Assembly (NCBI RefSeq): GCF_003933245.1
Contig: NZ_QUSX01000002.1
Span: 496,001-560,000 of the forward strand
Reading direction: 5' to 3'
Origin: Maribacter algicola
GTDB lineage: Bacteria > Bacteroidota > Bacteroidia > Flavobacteriales > Flavobacteriaceae
Length of the DNA stretch: 64,000 nt
Shown here one piece after another: positions 43,918-53,874 of this stretch (positions within the stretch are counted from its first letter, which is position 1; the number at the start of each line of letters is the position of its first letter). The notes under the pieces were generated by a model, which ran no database searches, was not told where the DNA came from, and worked only from the letters and a program-made list of their open reading frames with translations. Position numbers and translations under genes: made by a program.

Positions 43918-46566
43918 ATGAAATTCACCTACAATCCAAGGATTATCAGGCATTTAGGATATGAGCTGATTACTTCTAATGAAGTTGCAATAACTGAGCT
44001 TATCAAAAATTCTTATGATGCAAACTCTTCAAAAGTTTCACTGCAGTTTTTGACCTCTTATGATAAACTCGATACCACAAGATTACTAAATAAAATCCCT
44101 AATAAATTAAATGAACGCTTAGCTAAAATTAATCCTGAAAGTCTTGTATTAGTTGAAGATATCGGAGTTGGAATGACCAAAGATGTTTTAATCAAAGGAT
44201 TTTTTGAAGTCGGATCAACCTTAAAAAAAGACCAAAAGAATAATGAGGATCAAGGTGCTAACATTATTCTTGGTGACAAAGGAATTGGTAGGTTAGCTTC
44301 TCAGAAAATTGCCCCAAAACTCATCGTGGAAACTTCAGCGGAGAATAGCAATCAAATTGTTTATGTTGAAATTGATTGGGAGAAATTTATATCAAGTAAA
44401 GATTTTGATGCACCTGAAGAAGAAATCGATTTAGGGACAACTATTTCTAGTGGATACACAAGACTATGGCTTCTTGGTACTAAGGAACAACCAATTGTAA
44501 TTCAACAATATTTTGAAGAAAGAGAAAACTACGAATACGATGTTTTCGGAAATATTACTAAAAGTTTAGGAAAGTATCTTCAAATAAAGGATGAGTTACA
44601 AACTGCTCTTGGATTTTTGTATTCGCCGTTTGAGGAAAAGAAATCTGTAGTTGATATTGAGTTGTCAACCGACGGAAAGACCATAATGTTGGATTTTAAT
44701 TATCAGGCATTAAAGGTTGCTGAGACAATTCATGAATTTGATAGTGAAATTATCTATGATGATGATCATAAACCAATAGATTTAAAAATTAATTTGAGTT
44801 TACAACTAAGGCCTTGGTTTATTGAAAGAATTCATCACCGTGAATTAGGGTCTGTACTCTATCAAGACTGGAAAAGACCATCTACGGAATATAAAAAGCT
44901 CTTAGATAAATATGAAGACCGTTATAGTCAGAATTTAAAGAATACACTCTTACTTACTCAAATTTTCCCATCATGGAACAAAAAAAGAAAGGGAGCTTTA
45001 TCTGAAAATTTTGTTGATGCCATTTTGAAAATAGCACCAATAAAATGTAAAATTTATACATTTAAAAGAGATAATACTCTCATGAGCATTGCAAGACAAT
45101 CTGCTGTGGATAACGGATATGTCGAAAATACTGTTAGAACAAATTATGATATTCGTCCATTTTTATCTGCTCATAATGGAATCAAACTATATCGGAATTC
45201 ATACCGAGTAGGAACGATTGGAAATAGGGATAATGATTGGCTAGAACTACAACAAAAAAGAACTTCTGGGCAACAGTTTTATAGATTTGAATTAGGAAAT
45301 GTAATTGGGTTCATTCAGATTAATGATAAAAAACAGAAGTATATATACGAAACCAGTTCTAGAGAACATCTCACTCAAAATTTATATGTCGATTCACTTC
45401 AAGTAACTTTAACTGAACTTCTCGAAATATTTTCACCAAACTATACCAAAACAGCAGTAGAATTAACTAAAAACTTTCTTGATCAGGAAGGTTGGTTGCC
45501 TAAAAATAATGAAAAAGAAATAGAGCAGGAAATCGACAAATCGAAAGAGGTACTAAAAGCAGCAAGATTGAATTTAACCGCTATTCAGCAGGCAATTACT
45601 GCAATTAAGGACAAAATTGAATTAGACACGGAAGAAAAAATCAATTCTGTTAAAAAAGTATTTCGAAATCTAGAACCAATTGCTTTAAACTTTGAGGAAA
45701 ATCTTGATGATACTGAAAGATCATTGAAAAGTGCAAACCAACTATTGGAAATTGCTAAACAAGAACAAGTAAGGGTAAAAACAGAAGCTTACAATAATTA
45801 TAAACTTATGGCCAATGGGTTGGTTACTGAAATAATTACTCATGAGCTCCACTCTCTTCTTAGCAGCTCTGAGGAGGAGGGTGTCGTTTATGACAGGCAC
45901 TTTAAAGTAATAGAAAAGTATTTCCTGGATACTGAGCTATATGAGCTTAATAAGTCGCATTTTCTGCCAATTAAAAAGAAATTTGAACATCTATTTAAAA
46001 AAATGGGTGATTTAGATAAGTTTTATTCTTTTTTAGATAAAACCTTTATTACAAATGACGGAAGTAGAATATTGATTCCTACGGAAGTAAAAGGTGAACT
46101 AAAGCTTATTGTTGAAAGATTCAAATTTCGATTGAATAGGCATAATGTGCGAGTAGAACTTTCGTCGCTTAATAATGTTTGGGAGGTGCCAAAAGGAGCT
46201 CTACTGCATGTTTTTTACAACTTAATTGACAACTCGATTTATTGGATTCGACAACGACAAAGGATGGAGAGATTAGATGCTAGGTACAAAAGAGAAGGTA
46301 CAGATTTAATAGATATCAAAACAACTTCGTCAACTACAATACACTTTAGCGATACTGGCATTGGAATAGATGATAAACTTCAACACACTTTGTTTAATGA
46401 ACTTGTTTCCGGTAAAGAAAATGGTAGAGGTATGGGTTTGTATATCGTGAGACAATTCCTAAAATCATTTGGAGGTAATATCGAATTATTACCAAAGAGA
46501 AATATTTATGGAAATAGATATATTTTTGAAATAAGCATAAATCAGCTTACAAACGAGAATGAGTAG
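43918..46566 (+). CDS. double-GHKL ATPase / histidine-kinase-like protein
   Basis: An 882-residue protein with two ATPase modules. The N-terminal one is of HSP90/MORC type: ELIKNSYDA (27-35) as N-box, DIGVGM (81-86) and GDKGIGRLAS (119-128). A middle coiled coil (about 510-620) leads to ITHELHSLL with His642, like a histidine-kinase H-box. A second, kinase-type HATPase follows: NLIDN (768-772), FSDTGIGI (810-817) and GRGMGLYIV (836-844). MORC-like GHKL ATPases are known partners in some restriction systems. No membrane segment is present. The next gene overlaps by 8 nt and carries a receiver-like domain. Confidence 0.75.
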   Translation: MKFTYNPRIIRHLGYELITSNEVAITELIKNSYDANSSKVSLQFLTSYDKLDTTRLLNKIPNKLNERLAKINPESLVLVEDIGVGMTKDVLIKGFFEVGSTLKKDQKNNEDQGANIILGDKGIGRLASQKIAPKLIVETSAENSNQIVYVEIDWEKFISSKDFDAPEEEIDLGTTISSGYTRLWLLGTKEQPIVIQQYFEERENYEYDVFGNITKSLGKYLQIKDELQTALGFLYSPFEEKKSVVDIELSTDGKTIMLDFNYQALKVAETIHEFDSEIIYDDDHKPIDLKINLSLQLRPWFIERIHHRELGSVLYQDWKRPSTEYKKLLDKYEDRYSQNLKNTLLLTQIFPSWNKKRKGALSENFVDAILKIAPIKCKIYTFKRDNTLMSIARQSAVDNGYVENTVRTNYDIRPFLSAHNGIKLYRNSYRVGTIGNRDNDWLELQQKRTSGQQFYRFELGNVIGFIQINDKKQKYIYETSSREHLTQNLYVDSLQVTLTELLEIFSPNYTKTAVELTKNFLDQEGWLPKNNEKEIEQEIDKSKEVLKAARLNLTAIQQAITAIKDKIELDTEEKINSVKKVFRNLEPIALNFEENLDDTERSLKSANQLLEIAKQEQVRVKTEAYNNYKLMANGLVTEIITHELHSLLSSSEEEGVVYDRHFKVIEKYFLDTELYELNKSHFLPIKKKFEHLFKKMGDLDKFYSFLDKTFITNDGSRILIPTEVKGELKLIVERFKFRLNRHNVRVELSSLNNVWEVPKGALLHVFYNLIDNSIYWIRQRQRMERLDARYKREGTDLIDIKTTSSTTIHFSDTGIGIDDKLQHTLFNELVSGKENGRGMGLYIVRQFLKSFGGNIELLPKRNIYGNRYIFEISINQLTNENE

Positions 46567-48838
46567 GTTAGCCGAACTTATAAAGTCTCTTAGAGCATTC
46601 ACGATTCTCATTGTCGAGAATGAATTTGAGTATGTTACAAACCCCAATGAAATACTTGGGAAAAGCTGTTTTCTGAAACCGGAGACTATTACTGAAATTG
46701 TCAGCTCTGTTAATTCGCAAGGGCACGAAGACTTGGCAGAACACCTGAATAAATTCTTTTATGCTTGGAATAAAATTGAAAACCACGAGTTTCAATTATT
46801 GGAAACTATGGGTGTAGAATATCTGGATAGGTACTTGGAAAAAATAAATCAGCGCATATTAAAGCCTGAATTTTTAGAAATATTCAATAACATTATTGAA
46901 CAAGATACAAATCATTCTTTTAAATCTATTTTTCTCAAACATGGTATTTTCATTGATGAGACTGTTCCTAAGTATAGAAAAATTTTAGCTGAAATTCACT
47001 CGATTCCAAATTGTAAAATTTTAATATACAAGCAAAATCCAGCCGAGGAGTTTTGGCCGACTTTTAAAAATGAAATTGAACAATCCGTTTTAGATACTAA
47101 AAGCAATTTTTGTCTTTCAATTATTGATAAAAGTCTTGGAGGAGGCGGAAATGAAGGTAAAGAACTAATTCAAAGATTAGTAGAGGAGCATAAAAACGAT
47201 GATAGGTTTAAACATATTTGCTGTCTTTATACATCCTTAGCAGCTGAAAACAAGTTGGAATGTTTTGATGATTATTTTGTTCAAGAAGTTTCAAAAAGCA
47301 AAGAAAATGAAACTGATAATATAGCATACGTACTAGCACAATCTGCATATGCTGAAGTTTTTAATTCTTTAAAAGTAAAGACAATCAAAAGTGCAGAGGA
47401 TACTCTTCAGATTGTTCTTAAAAACCAGAAAAATATAAAATATATTGTGGATAAATCTCAGGATGAGGGTATTCCTGCCTATGACACAATAAAAAATTGG
47501 TATGGCTTGTCTGTCCAAAATTCTTTCGATTTAAAAGAATTAAAGGATTTTCGATTTATTGCTAGTCTTGCCTCATTTTTCAAAAAGGAATTTTTAGAAA
47601 ATCATCCCTCGTTATCCGAGGTGAGTGAAGAGCTCAGGCAGTTAAACACTTATGAGTTATTTGATAATAATATCAACAAAAAATATTTACCAATTGCTCC
47701 AGGGGACATTTGGGAGTCAGGTGGGAATTATTATATCCTTATAGGGCAGCTCTGTGATTTACTCTTGCGAAAGAAGAATAATAATAGAAATGCCAGGATT
47801 GGTGAACTATTTAAGCTAGAATTTGGTAGAAATGACTCACAAAAATATAAATATGATGTCATACTTAATTCAGGCAAAAAAAATATTCATATCGATAATT
47901 TTTATGACGAATTAAATGACAAGTATGAAACACTTAAAATTGATATTTCTACACCAAATATTTTTTTTGCAGACCTAGAAGTTCTAGATCTTTGCATGTT
48001 TAATTCGAGTGGTAAGTGTGAAATTGATATTAAACAAAAGTTGACAGAGGACATTAAATTAGTCCTATCCTCTAACAAAGACGATTATTATAATAAACTA
48101 AAAAATAAATACAGCAATATTGGAATATCAAAAATCAGACAAATAGCGAGTGCTTTAGAATTGAACAATCCTCTTGATTTTTCTATTATAAATTTTCAAG
48201 TAAACCAGGGTGTTATATCGCATGGTATCCGCAGAGTTTGTCGATTGAAAGGAAGATACTATGATTCCTTATATAATAATTACCTAAATCATAGAGGAAG
48301 AATTGATTTAAATCTCATAGACAATGTTGAGGAGGAAGTAACATCAATAAAATTAACTTTTTCTCTCATAAATGATCCCGCATCAGAGTTAACAGTTGAT
48401 AATTTTAATTTGTGGAAATCTAAAAGAGAAGTCTATTTAAATTTGGAAGAATTAAAAACTTCATTTCCGTTGTATTCGGAATTGTTTTCCAAATGCAAAG
48501 TTGAAAAACTTGAATCTTCAAATACTACCCAATTCATTCTTACGAAAGAATCTGATAGTGAGTATACGTTGATGTTTAAGTATCATTTTGGAGAAAATGA
48601 CTACGTTCAAAAAAAGGAGTTTAGCTTTAAAGATTTGTTTAAAGAAAGTAAACCCATAGGGAATGACAAGTTTATGGTTAAAGGAAAACAAGAAAAAGAA
48701 TCTTTTTTGAACGAAGAAGGTCATGCCACACGGAAAATTACAATTGAAGAGCTCAAACTTGGTATCATAGTTTTTGATAAAGGAGCAGTTATTAGCCTAT
48801 CAAATGGTTTATTAATTAAAGAAAAGTATGAAGAATAA
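46559..48838 (+). CDS. receiver-like domain protein, partner of the double-GHKL protein
   Basis: A 759-residue cytoplasmic protein. A receiver-like segment spans about 150-270: NCKILIYKQ as first strand, FCLSIIDKSLGGG with Asp190 in the phospho-acceptor place, ICCLYTSLA with Thr/Ser 225-226, and YFVQEVSK with Lys246. The N-terminal 150 and the C-terminal 480 residues match nothing I recognise. The C-terminal part is rich in Lys, Asn and Glu and looks like a large effector or DNA-recognition domain. It overlaps the genes on both sides (8 and 11 nt), so it is translated together with the kinase-like protein and the methyltransferase. Confidence 0.65.
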   Translation: MSRLAELIKSLRAFTILIVENEFEYVTNPNEILGKSCFLKPETITEIVSSVNSQGHEDLAEHLNKFFYAWNKIENHEFQLLETMGVEYLDRYLEKINQRILKPEFLEIFNNIIEQDTNHSFKSIFLKHGIFIDETVPKYRKILAEIHSIPNCKILIYKQNPAEEFWPTFKNEIEQSVLDTKSNFCLSIIDKSLGGGGNEGKELIQRLVEEHKNDDRFKHICCLYTSLAAENKLECFDDYFVQEVSKSKENETDNIAYVLAQSAYAEVFNSLKVKTIKSAEDTLQIVLKNQKNIKYIVDKSQDEGIPAYDTIKNWYGLSVQNSFDLKELKDFRFIASLASFFKKEFLENHPSLSEVSEELRQLNTYELFDNNINKKYLPIAPGDIWESGGNYYILIGQLCDLLLRKKNNNRNARIGELFKLEFGRNDSQKYKYDVILNSGKKNIHIDNFYDELNDKYETLKIDISTPNIFFADLEVLDLCMFNSSGKCEIDIKQKLTEDIKLVLSSNKDDYYNKLKNKYSNIGISKIRQIASALELNNPLDFSIINFQVNQGVISHGIRRVCRLKGRYYDSLYNNYLNHRGRIDLNLIDNVEEEVTSIKLTFSLINDPASELTVDNFNLWKSKREVYLNLEELKTSFPLYSELFSKCKVEKLESSNTTQFILTKESDSEYTLMFKYHFGENDYVQKKEFSFKDLFKESKPIGNDKFMVKGKQEKESFLNEEGHATRKITIEELKLGIIVFDKGAVISLSNGLLIKEKYEE

Positions 48839-49997
48839 AACATTTGAAATATTATCGCTTTTTTCTGGTGGAGGATTTCTTGACTTAGGATTTATTAATC
48901 AGGGTTTTGAAATCTCAGAAGCAGTCGAAATTAACCCTTATTTTATTGAAGCTTATAATTATGGACTAGAGAGTTATTTTAATAATTCCAATAATAAATA
49001 TTTAAGACAAGGACTAGTTAAGCATAACAAAATCAATAAGCCTATCGATGCGTCATGTAGGAAAGAACAAAAAAGGTTAGAAAAAAGCCATGCCAATGTG
49101 ACGGGTATAATAGGGGGGCCACCTTGCCAAGATTATTCTGTAGGGGGAAATAATGGAGGGATAGAAGGAGAAAGAGGTAAATTGATAAACAGCTATTTGA
49201 GTATAGTCAAAAAAATAAAACCTGATTTTTTATTTTTTGAAAATGTTGAGGGTTTGTATAAAACTATAAAACATAGAAAAGCATTCGACGAGTTCGTTGT
49301 AAATATAGAGAAGAATGGCTATGTGGTTTGGCATGACATATTTAACGTGTTGGAATATGGTTATCCACAAGATCGCCCAAGGATTGCGTTAGTAGCCTTC
49401 AAAAAGAAAATAGTCAAATCCTTGGTTAAGGCCGGCCAGGTAATGGAAAAGGATAATTTTAAATTAAAACATAAACAAACGGATAATTTGGTTTTTCGTT
49501 GGCCAAAACCAAAATATAAAAACCCGAAAAGTTTCGATTGGCCAAAGAAATGGAAGTTTGGAAATGATAAATCCATTTACGAATTGAATGGGCATGAGGA
49601 GCTCAGTGTAAATTATATTTTTAAAGATTTAGACGATACTTTCCCAAATCAAACTGAACATTTTAATCCCAAATCAAAACGTTTTAAGGATGTAGAGGAA
49701 GGAGATACCAATCGCAAATCATTTAAGAGACTACATAGATTTAGATATAGCCCAACTGTCGCCTATGGTAATAATGAGGTTCATTTACACCCTACTCAAG
49801 CTAGGCGGTTGACTGTAAGAGAAGGCTTGAGATTACAAACTGTACCAGATGAATACATTCTACCACCAGAAATGCCTTTAACACCAAAATTCAAATTAAT
49901 TAGTAACGGTGTACCAACTGCAAGTGCAGAATTAATAGCTAAAGAAATACGTCGCACTTTAATTAACTTCCTAAGCCTAAATAATGGCAATTTATAA
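48828..49997 (+). CDS. DNA (cytosine-5-)-methyltransferase
   Basis: A 389-residue C5 methyltransferase with all core motifs in order: I LSLFSGGGFLDLGF (9-22), IV GGPPCQDYS with the catalytic Cys100, VI ENV (138-140), VIII QDRPRIAL (Q181, R183, R185), IX RRLTVREGLRLQTVPDEY and X NGVPTASAELIAKEI. The region between VIII and IX (about 190-325) is the target-recognition domain. It would methylate C5 of cytosine at a specific site. It overlaps the previous gene by 11 nt and the HNH gene by 14 nt. Confidence 0.9.
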   Translation: MKNKTFEILSLFSGGGFLDLGFINQGFEISEAVEINPYFIEAYNYGLESYFNNSNNKYLRQGLVKHNKINKPIDASCRKEQKRLEKSHANVTGIIGGPPCQDYSVGGNNGGIEGERGKLINSYLSIVKKIKPDFLFFENVEGLYKTIKHRKAFDEFVVNIEKNGYVVWHDIFNVLEYGYPQDRPRIALVAFKKKIVKSLVKAGQVMEKDNFKLKHKQTDNLVFRWPKPKYKNPKSFDWPKKWKFGNDKSIYELNGHEELSVNYIFKDLDDTFPNQTEHFNPKSKRFKDVEEGDTNRKSFKRLHRFRYSPTVAYGNNEVHLHPTQARRLTVREGLRLQTVPDEYILPPEMPLTPKFKLISNGVPTASAELIAKEIRRTLINFLSLNNGNL

Positions 49998-50538
49998 TAC
50001 TTCTTCAGATTCGGCAAATACCGCAATAAGAGCTTTTTTGACAAAAGTTGGGGAGTACTATTGGGGAAAAAGTTTTAATACAGGTTCAGGGAAGTCAAAA
50101 AAAATATTTCAACAAATTAAAGAAAAGGTGTTTGAGAATAAATGTGCCTACTGTGGAAATAAAGCATTCAAACTTCAAATAGAACATTTAATCATGTTCA
50201 ACAGAACACAATATGGTTTACACCATCCAGGAAATATAGTGCCAGCATGTCAATCTTGTAATAAACGAAGAAGAGATGATTCGAGTAATTATTTAAATTG
50301 GGAAGAACATTTAGAACAAATTTGCAGAGAAAATAATGATTTAAATTCATTTTTCGAAAGAAAGAAAAAAATTCAATATCATATGCAAAAAGGAGAATTT
50401 AAGTATCCTGAACTGAATGAAGCTGAAAAACATGCAATTCGCGTAATTGCGAATTCTTTATACGAAAATATCAAGACAGAAAGTGATAAGGCCCTTAAAA
50501 TGTATCAAGAATTAGATAGTGCTTTCGTAAAACGTTAG
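49984..50538 (+). CDS. HNH endonuclease
   Basis: A 184-residue nuclease. The HNH core is CAYCGNK (Cys54, Cys57), IEHLIMF (Glu67, His68), NIVPACQSC (Asn84, Cys89, Cys92) with the zinc-binding Cys pairs of the McrA-like subtype. The first 50 residues are basic and the C-terminal half is helical. It overlaps the methyltransferase by 14 nt, so it is probably the cutting partner of a type II-like pair. A methyltransferase with an HNH nuclease would form a simple restriction set by itself; the two upstream genes are additional. Confidence 0.85.
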   Translation: MAIYNTSSDSANTAIRAFLTKVGEYYWGKSFNTGSGKSKKIFQQIKEKVFENKCAYCGNKAFKLQIEHLIMFNRTQYGLHHPGNIVPACQSCNKRRRDDSSNYLNWEEHLEQICRENNDLNSFFERKKKIQYHMQKGEFKYPELNEAEKHAIRVIANSLYENIKTESDKALKMYQELDSAFVKR

Positions 50539-50546
50539 ATTTATAA

Positions 50547-50696
50547 CTATCCAAGTGCTTCAAGCCTAAGATAATTTTGATAATAGCTTAAAATTGTTTT
50601 AAAAGTATTCGTAAAATCTACTTCTTCAACTCGGCTAAAACAATAGATGCATGCTAGTACATCCACCATAGAAAAGTAGTATCTTTTGAAGGTATA
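50547..50696 (-). pseudogene. protein-like remnant at the right island border
   Basis: On the minus strand a stretch reads YYFSMVDVLACIYCFSRVEE then VDFTNTFKTILSYYQNYL and a stop. It looks protein-like (helical, regular) but has no credible start, since the upstream part merges into sequence antisense to the next gene. It may be the 3' end of a gene cut by the island. I could not name the family. Confidence 0.3.
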
Positions 50697-50745
50697 GCGC
50701 CAATGCCTTATACACCTAAGAAAAACCATTTTATAAACTACCACC

Positions 50746-53700
50746 ATGAAACCAACCACCCTAAAAACCTTCTTTTTCACCCTTTGCCTTTTGGCCGCTT
50801 TTGCGTCCCAAGCACAAGTAGACCCATCCTATTATCAAGATCTGGAATACAGGATGATCGGGCCCTTCCGTGGCGGGAGGACCGTAGGTGCGGTGGGCGT
50901 CCCTTCCCAACCCAATGTCTTCTTTATTGGGGTAAACAATGGCGGGGTATGGAAAACACATGATTATGGCCGTACCTGGAACCCCATTTTTGATGACGCC
51001 CCTACAGGTTCCGTGGGGGATTTGGCGGTTTCGCCCTCGGACCCCAATATCATGTATGTCGGTACCGGCGAAGGCCTGCACCGGCCGGACCTTGCCGTGG
51101 GGGATGGCATCTATAAATCCACCAATGGCGGTGAAAGTTGGGAGTATATCGGTTTGGAAGATGTACAACAGGTGAGTCGGGTCATTGTACACCCCACCAA
51201 TCCGGATATCGTCTATGTGGCCGGTTTGGGACATCCGTACGGGGCCAACGAAATGCGGGGCATTTTTAAGTCGGTAGACGGCGGAAAAACATGGAAAAAG
51301 ACCTTATATCTAAATTCAACCACCGGTTCAACGCAAATTGAAATGGACCCTAACGATGCAAATATTTTATTTGCGGCCATGTGGGAACACCTGGAAGGCC
51401 CTTGGGAGAACGCCAAATTTTCCGGTCCTAACAGCGGACTCTACAAATCCACGGATGGCGGGGAAACCTGGCGAAAAATAGAAAAAGGGTTACCCGGAGC
51501 GGAAGAAGGTCTGGGCAGGGTAGGGGTGGCGCTATCGGCCAGCAATTCCAAACGCCTCTATGCCACGGTGGATGCCCAAGAAAAGGGCGGGGTGTATACC
51601 AGTGCCGATGCCGGTGAAAGCTGGAGCCTGGTCACCACGGAAAACCGATTGTGGGGCCGGGGGAGCGACTTCGCCGAAATAAAGGTGCATCCCAAGGATG
51701 AAAATACAGTGTTTGTAGGCAATATTGCCTCCTACAAATCCGTAGATGGCGGTAAAACGTGGACCTCCATCAAAGGTGCCCCGGGCGGGGACGATTACCA
51801 TAGGATATGGATCAATCCCCTGCATCCGGAAATCATGCTGTTTGCCGCCGATCAAGGTGCGGTAATCACGGTCAATGGGGGAGACACGTGGAGTTCTTGG
51901 TACAACCAGCCCACGTCACAATTGTACCATGTGACGACGGACAACCAATTTCCGTATTGGGTGTACGGAGGCCAACAGGAAAGTGGCGCCATTGGCATTG
52001 CCAGTAGGAGCAATGGGGGACAAATCTCGTTCCGGGAATTTGTAGGCGTAGGTGCCGATGAATATGCCTATGTGGCCCCGGACCCTTTGGATAATAACAT
52101 CGTGTATGGGGGTCGGGTGATTCGATTCAATAAAAAAACGGGGCAATCGCAATATGTGGGTCCCGAAGTATTACGTTCCCGGGATTTCCGATACCTACGT
52201 ACGATGCCTTTATTGTTTCATCCGGCCGATGATAGCATGTTGTTATTCGGTACGAATGTGATTTGGAAAACCCATAACGGGGGACAGCATTGGGAACAGA
52301 TCAGTGGCGACCTCACCAGAGCCCAACCCGAAGTGCCCGCCAGCGTTGGGGATTACAAAACCGAGGCAATGGAAAACATGCCGCAGCGTGCCATCGTGTA
52401 TGCCATTGGCCCTTCGCCCTTGGATAAAGATATTATTTGGGCCGGTACGGACGACGGACTCATTCATATGACTCGGGACGGGGGCAACACCTGGACCGAC
52501 GTAACACCGACCTCGATTACTTCCTGGGATAAAATTTCACAGATCGATGCGGGGCATTTTGATGCGGGAACCGCTTATGTGGCCGTAAATGCGATTCGGA
52601 AGGACGATATGCAACCCCATATCTACAAGACCCACGACTTTGGGGAAACCTGGGAGGAGGTCGTTACGGGGATGAATCCCTCCGGACCGGTCAACGTGGT
52701 GCGGGAGGACCCGAAACAAAAAGGTTTGCTGTTTGCCGGAACGGAGCGTGAGGTCTATTTTTCGGCCGATGACGGGGCATCATGGCAATCGCTCCGAATG
52801 AACATGCCCGCATCTTCCATTCGGGATTTGGTGGTGCATGAAAACGATCTGGTCATTGGTACCCACGGTCGCTCCATTTGGATCTTGGACGATTTTAGTC
52901 CGCTGCGGGAATTGGCAAGTCTATCCGACCAAAACGCCTATTTATTTTCGCCCAGCGATGCCTATCGGGTTCGGTTCAATATGTTTAGCGACACGCCACT
53001 GCCTCCGGAAGAACCTACGGGACAGAATCCGCCGGATGGCGCCCTTATCGATTATTATTTGGGTGCCGATGCCCAAAAGGTGGAACTCAACATCTTGGAT
53101 TCGAAAGGGGAATTGGTCAACAGCTTTTCCAATGCCGATAGTGCGGAAGTGTTGGATACGACCCAAATGCAGCATCCCACGTATTGGATACGTCCGTTCA
53201 AAGGATTGTCCGGCGAGCCCGGCCACCACCGTTTTGTTTGGAATCTACGGTATAAAGAACCTCAGGGCGCCAATCGTGCCTTTGCCATAGCCGCGGTACA
53301 ATATGATACCCCCAGCGGACCCGAAGGGCCTTTTGTAGCGCCGGGAACGTATACCGTCCAACTGAAGGTGGATGGGGAGATGCTAGAAAAAAGCATCACC
53401 GTAAAACTGGACCCACGCTCCGAAATGAGCGAGGAAGCCTTGGGCCTTCAAACCGACCTGTCCCTGCAAACTTATACCGATTATGGGAAACTGCAGGGGA
53501 TTCGGGAAGCGATAGATGCCAGCTCGGCAAAGGGCAAAAAGAAGGAAAAGCTGCTGGCCTTTCGAGGCGAGAGAGCCCCTGAGGATGGCGATTTGATCTA
53601 TGGCAGTATCTATGCTACAGAACTGGAGGATGAAACGCTTGTCGGACTCCAATCCAAATTACTCTTTCTTTTGAACGTGCTACAGAAAACCGATGCCCGA

Positions 53701-53787
53701 CCCACGGTCGCCACGCAGGAAGCCGCAAGACAGTTACATACACGTGTAGGGGAGATGGTAGCCCTTTGGGAATCGAAGTACAAATAA
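50746..53787 (+). CDS. exported Asp-box beta-propeller protein, second paralogue
   Basis: A 1013-residue protein with a signal peptide (ends FASQAQ) and the same opening as its paralogue at 17434 (YRMIGPFRGGRT versus YRTIGPNRGGRV). Many Asp-box repeats follow, such as STNGGESWEY, SVDGGKTWKK, STDGGETWRK and THDFGETWEE, giving two propellers, then a beta-sandwich (FVWNLRYKEPQGA, VAPGTYTVQLKVDGE) and a helical tail. It is often annotated as a glycosyl hydrolase or VPS10-like, without proof. The GC-rich codon use contrasts with the AT-rich island just upstream. Single gene. Confidence 0.8.
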   Translation: MKPTTLKTFFFTLCLLAAFASQAQVDPSYYQDLEYRMIGPFRGGRTVGAVGVPSQPNVFFIGVNNGGVWKTHDYGRTWNPIFDDAPTGSVGDLAVSPSDPNIMYVGTGEGLHRPDLAVGDGIYKSTNGGESWEYIGLEDVQQVSRVIVHPTNPDIVYVAGLGHPYGANEMRGIFKSVDGGKTWKKTLYLNSTTGSTQIEMDPNDANILFAAMWEHLEGPWENAKFSGPNSGLYKSTDGGETWRKIEKGLPGAEEGLGRVGVALSASNSKRLYATVDAQEKGGVYTSADAGESWSLVTTENRLWGRGSDFAEIKVHPKDENTVFVGNIASYKSVDGGKTWTSIKGAPGGDDYHRIWINPLHPEIMLFAADQGAVITVNGGDTWSSWYNQPTSQLYHVTTDNQFPYWVYGGQQESGAIGIASRSNGGQISFREFVGVGADEYAYVAPDPLDNNIVYGGRVIRFNKKTGQSQYVGPEVLRSRDFRYLRTMPLLFHPADDSMLLFGTNVIWKTHNGGQHWEQISGDLTRAQPEVPASVGDYKTEAMENMPQRAIVYAIGPSPLDKDIIWAGTDDGLIHMTRDGGNTWTDVTPTSITSWDKISQIDAGHFDAGTAYVAVNAIRKDDMQPHIYKTHDFGETWEEVVTGMNPSGPVNVVREDPKQKGLLFAGTEREVYFSADDGASWQSLRMNMPASSIRDLVVHENDLVIGTHGRSIWILDDFSPLRELASLSDQNAYLFSPSDAYRVRFNMFSDTPLPPEEPTGQNPPDGALIDYYLGADAQKVELNILDSKGELVNSFSNADSAEVLDTTQMQHPTYWIRPFKGLSGEPGHHRFVWNLRYKEPQGANRAFAIAAVQYDTPSGPEGPFVAPGTYTVQLKVDGEMLEKSITVKLDPRSEMSEEALGLQTDLSLQTYTDYGKLQGIREAIDASSAKGKKKEKLLAFRGERAPEDGDLIYGSIYATELEDETLVGLQSKLLFLLNVLQKTDARPTVATQEAARQLHTRVGEMVALWESKYK

Positions 53788-53874
53788 GTCGGCAAGGAAG
53801 CCGTTAAACGTTAAAAATCATAAAAATCCTTGGCTTGATTTGGTGTTTTTTTACTTTGGCGGAAACCTTCAAAT

